NCBI GenBank assembly: GCA_007571095.1
Contig: RKSB01000147.1
Span: forward strand, 1-8,746
Origin: K189A clade bacterium
GTDB taxonomy: Bacteria; Pseudomonadota; Gammaproteobacteria; Pseudomonadales; Azotimanducaceae
DNA: 8,746 bases
Direction of reading: 5' to 3'
Shown here: positions 7,002 to 8,746 of the stretch, one piece after another
How positions within the stretch are numbered: the first letter of the stretch is position 1
Layout: every line of letters begins with the position of its first letter
Program-made: the position numbers and the translations under genes
The notes under the pieces: generated by a model
The model's database searches: none
What the model was told of the DNA's origin: nothing
The model's input: the letters and a program-made list of their open reading frames with translations, nothing else

Positions 7002-7029
7002 AGCATAGGATTTTTTCAGTATGGCGTAA
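7002..7029 (-). promoter_or_regulatory. Weak candidate promoter for the DUF3644 gene
   Basis: On the minus strand TTACGC (7029-7024) and TATGCT (7007-7002) are 16 bases apart, with an A-run in the spacer. The -35 box is poor. Transcription from here would include both hairpins in the leader. Confidence 0.25.
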
Positions 7030-7084
7030 GTGTGGGTCTTGGTGGATGCGCTTACTTGGGGTCAATTCAGGAAAGGGGTGTTGT

Positions 7085-7192
7085 CTGGATCAGGTTGTGC
7101 ATCTTGAGAGGGGGATTGTCAGCCGATGTTCGGCCTCGGTGTCTGCCTGCCCTGTGAGCCGAATCCTTTAAGTGTCGTTTTCAGCGAGCTCG
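7085..7192 (-). pseudogene. Decayed fragment of a second DUF1828 gene
   Basis: Read on the minus strand, this 108-bp piece aligns with 4969-5079, codons 84-120 of the intact DUF1828/1829 gene. The left block, including GGATTCGG, has 7 mismatches in 33 bases; the right block, including CCTCTCAAGATGCA, has 9 in 39, so about 77-79% identity by hand. Translated, it gives TTLKGFGSQ, matching TTLNGFGVQ, and ADNPPLKMHNLIQ, matching VDNFPLKMHSLVQ, but the two blocks lie in different frames because about five bases are lost between them. It has no start, no DUF1829 part and begins about 7 bases after the stop of the AbiU2-like gene. It is non-coding debris of a related, not identical, gene. Confidence 0.85.
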
Positions 7193-7199
7193 ATACTCC

Positions 7200-7823
7200 T
7201 TAATCGTCATCAATTTTTCTTAACCTCTTTAGCTTGTTAATCAAAGCGCTCCCATCGGAGCTAGGCTTCGTGGGCATGTTCTCATATGGAAAATTCGGCT
7301 TGCCCAGGACTTGGCGTCTTGTGTAGTTCAGACTTTGAGCTACAGCTTCGAGTAGAGAGAATATGCTTTCGTATTGAAAATTTCCTCTAGTACCAAAGCC
7401 CCGTCTTTGAATATCAGAGTGCGCCAATATAGTGTTGCGAATTTTTTTCAGCTCTAAGAACCGCTCTGACTTCTGAACTTTGGTAAGGCATTCCAAGAGA
7501 ATTTGTACATCGTATAGATCACCGAATTTCTCGTCTGCCAGTGAGAAAAGAGTCAGGTTTTTATTCTTACCAGTCTCGGCAGACTCAAACATCTTGCAGA
7601 TAAAGTGAATGGCTTCTCGTTCTGCAAGTTTTTCAAAGATTACAAATACGTCACGTGCAGTTTCGTTTAGCAAGTCGGCATTTTCCTGATTGCCAAATAG
7701 TTGCATATAAAGCGTCCATATAAAGAACATAACCTTAGTGTCTTTGTCCAAGGCGTCATAGATTTCATTAAAATCATCCCTTGACGACATCTTTAGGAAT
7801 ACTCTGCGCCTTCCAGGCACCAT
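7200..7823 (-). CDS. HEPN/AbiU2-like protein, probable abortive-infection RNase
   Basis: A 207-residue helical protein resembling the AbiU2-type HEPN family. Seen: a first helical region with FIWTLYMQLFG (34-44), LLNETARDVFVIFEKLAE (51-68), then KNKNLTLFSL (86-95), which fits the N-L-S-L step of these proteins, and ELKKIRNTILAHSD (124-137), where R129-x5-H135 is the HEPN catalytic R-x(4-6)-H. The C-terminal tail (about 173-207) is basic and then acidic. Two starts are possible: ATG 7823, preceded by no Shine-Dalgarno, or ATG 7790 (MSSRDDFNE), which gives a more usual N-terminus. It lies 92 bp behind hsdS. G+C is lower than in hsdR. An RNase acting in phage defence is inferred; AbiU2 was first named from lactococcal abortive infection. 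Confidence 0.75.
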   Translation of the reverse strand: MVPGRRRVFLKMSSRDDFNEIYDALDKDTKVMFFIWTLYMQLFGNQENADLLNETARDVFVIFEKLAEREAIHFICKMFESAETGKNKNLTLFSLADEKFGDLYDVQILLECLTKVQKSERFLELKKIRNTILAHSDIQRRGFGTRGNFQYESIFSLLEAVAQSLNYTRRQVLGKPNFPYENMPTKPSSDGSALINKLKRLRKIDDD

Positions 7824-7826
7824 CTG

Positions 7827-7865
7827 GAGGTTGCCGTATGCGCAATAGTGCTAACGCTCAACCTC
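7827..7865. repeat. Inverted repeat between hsdS and the AbiU2-like gene
   Basis: GAGGTTG (7827-7833) and CAACCTC (7859-7865) are perfect complements 25 bases apart, just upstream of the AbiU2-like start at 7823. No T-run follows. With such a long loop it could be chance. Confidence 0.3.
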
Positions 7866-7915
7866 TTGGACCACTTGATATTTTCTGGCTCATCTAATCT
7901 TGGTTGCCAGTGCCA

Positions 7916-8746
7916 TCAGATACCCGCCTCTTCAAGAGGCTTTTCAGCGTCAGAGGTGCGTATTTCACCAGAGATGAGTTTGGGGAGCAGAATGTCACGA
8001 AGTTCAGAGAGCTCTTTGTTGCTTCTTTCAATCTGCAATCTTCTTTGAAATACTGGCCCTACCAATTTCTGAAAGGCATTGGTTATCGGTCTAGGTGGCG
8101 AGACAACAGGTATTTTCCGCAAATTTTTTTGAGAAATCTTTAGTTGAACTGCGCCAGTCACATAAGGAGAAATTTTTATATGCTGAAAAGCCAAAAAAAG
8201 GAACTCTGTAGATACTCGATTCTTACCTGTTAGCACATGGGCATGATTGTTTACCCAAATTTTTCCTGACACGTACTGTGAGAATGCTGTTCCATCATCT
8301 TTTTCTACAGAGCCATCTTCACCTATAAGGAGGTAAGTTCCATCAAAGATAAAATCATTGACGTAATCAACAATACCAGTTGCACCATAGTATGGAAAAG
8401 GCCCCTGTCGCTTTGCTCTATCATTGCCCGACAGAGGAACCCTCTTCTTATCCCAGCACTCAAAGAGATTCCCCGCCAAACTTGACGAATACCCCCTCGG
8501 AATCTCTCCAATATCCGAATCAACCAGCTTATCCGGGAACAGGTTCCAGATTTCGGGGGGGAGGTATGGGGGTCGGCCTTCCATTTTGGCGCGAGTGGGA
8601 CCGAAAGTGACGAACCAGTCGTTGAAGATGGCTCTTGCCATGGCCTCCAGCGTTTCGTTCATGCGGCGGTTCAGTTCGATCTTGTCGTCCAGTGTGCCGA
8701 GGATGTGGGCGATGGCGCGTTGTTCGGGGAGGGGAGGTATTTTGAT
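7916..8746 (-). CDS. hsdS: Type I R-M specificity subunit (HsdS), 5' end cut by the window edge
   Basis: HsdS gives the R-M complex its DNA target, with two target recognition domains (TRDs), each reading half of a split site. Visible are 276 C-terminal residues. They start with the central conserved region, PLPEQRAIAHILGTLDDKIE (visible 5-24), and its helix NRRMNETLEAMARAIFNDWF; then TRD2 at about 80-218, including GDGSV-like GEDGSV (142-147) and W-V-N-N-H-A-H-V-L (165-173); then the C-terminal helix Q-I-E-R-S-N-K-E-L-S-E-L-R-D-I-L-L-P-K-L-I-S-G-E-I (238-262). The frame is open to base 8746, so ATG 8662 is an internal methionine, not the start. TRD1, and probably hsdM, lie beyond the edge. 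TRD2 is much richer in A+T than the conserved region. The stop TGA overlaps an ATG that opens only 8 codons. Confidence 0.95.
   Translation of the reverse strand: MKIPPLPEQRAIAHILGTLDDKIELNRRMNETLEAMARAIFNDWFVTFGPTRAKMEGRPPYLPPEIWNLFPDKLVDSDIGEIPRGYSSSLAGNLFECWDKKRVPLSGNDRAKRQGPFPYYGATGIVDYVNDFIFDGTYLLIGEDGSVEKDDGTAFSQYVSGKIWVNNHAHVLTGKNRVSTEFLFLAFQHIKISPYVTGAVQLKISQKNLRKIPVVSPPRPITNAFQKLVGPVFQRRLQIERSNKELSELRDILLPKLISGEIRTSDAEKPLEEAGI

Larger units (their letters stand above)
6888..7199. other. Spacer between the AbiU2-like and DUF3644 genes
   Basis: These 312 bp hold no intact gene. From right to left they contain the decayed DUF1828 fragment (7192-7085), about 55 bp with no recognised feature, a possible promoter (7029-7002), two hairpins (6996-6959) and the Shine-Dalgarno of the DUF3644 gene (6901-6897). 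Plus-strand frames across it are antisense to the DUF3644 gene and have no supporting signal. Confidence 0.7.

Noticed and set aside
6535..7008. Plus-strand open frame of 157 codons
   Set aside because: Mostly antisense to the DUF3644 gene, which has a strong Shine-Dalgarno and clear family motifs; the product looks like random hydrophobic and cysteine-rich sequence.
7848..7917. Mini-ORFs of 8 and 11 codons behind the hsdS stop
   Set aside because: ATG overlaps the hsdS TGA as in coupled genes, but the frames close almost at once; too short to support as genes.
7916..8662. hsdS starting at ATG 8662
   Set aside because: The frame is open to the window edge and the residues before this methionine are the conserved PLPEQRAIA region, so the start is outside.
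1..8746. Mobile element, tRNA, CRISPR or attachment site
   Set aside because: I saw no transposase or integrase motifs, no terminal inverted repeats with target duplication, no spaced repeats and no tRNA-like fold. Gene gain here more likely came by homologous recombination, though I cannot prove it.

Overview
The window lies inside a type I restriction-modification (R-M) locus whose specificity (hsdS) and restriction (hsdR) genes are separated by about 5.4 kb of accessory genes. Every gene I can support is on the minus strand, so transcription runs from position 8746 down to 1. The organism cannot be named from this piece. The moderately high G+C of hsdR, the Shine-Dalgarno use and the gene families fit a proteobacterium, probably gamma or beta, but that is inference. 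No rRNA, tRNA, transposase, integrase or CRISPR array is visible.

Layout in order of transcription: (1) the 3' part of hsdS (8746-7916), whose 5' end, and presumably hsdM, lie beyond the right edge; (2) a HEPN/AbiU2-like protein (7823-7200); (3) a 108-bp decayed fragment of a second DUF1828 gene (7192-7085), directly behind the stop of the AbiU2-like gene; (4) a spacer with two adjacent hairpins and a possible promoter; (5) a DUF3644 protein with an R-x4-H motif (6887-5904); (6) a coupled pair, a DUF6978-like protein (5777-5325) and a DUF1828/DUF1829 protein (5328-4543), with a palindrome inside a candidate promoter; (7) a possible 37-codon ORF (4533-4420); (8) a coupled pair, an HTH/ImmA-type zinc-peptidase-like protein (4288-3098) and a DUF4411 PIN-like protein (3101-2535), with an inverted repeat upstream; (9) the first 845 codons of hsdR (2535-1), running off the left edge.

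HsdM, HsdS and HsdR together would methylate self DNA and cut unmodified DNA. The interposed genes look like self-contained cargo: two proteins with HEPN-like R-x(4-5)-H motifs typical of defence or abortive-infection RNases, one regulator/peptidase plus PIN pair resembling a toxin-antitoxin module, and one DUF6978-DUF1828 pair of unknown function. The two pairs use 4-base overlaps, and the last cargo gene overlaps hsdR by one base (TGATG), so HsdR translation may depend on readthrough from the cargo. The DUF1828 remnant, the uneven base composition and the A+T-rich second recognition domain of hsdS point to repeated gene turnover. The most novel items are the DUF1828 remnant and the DUF6978-DUF1828/1829 pair with its operator-like palindrome.
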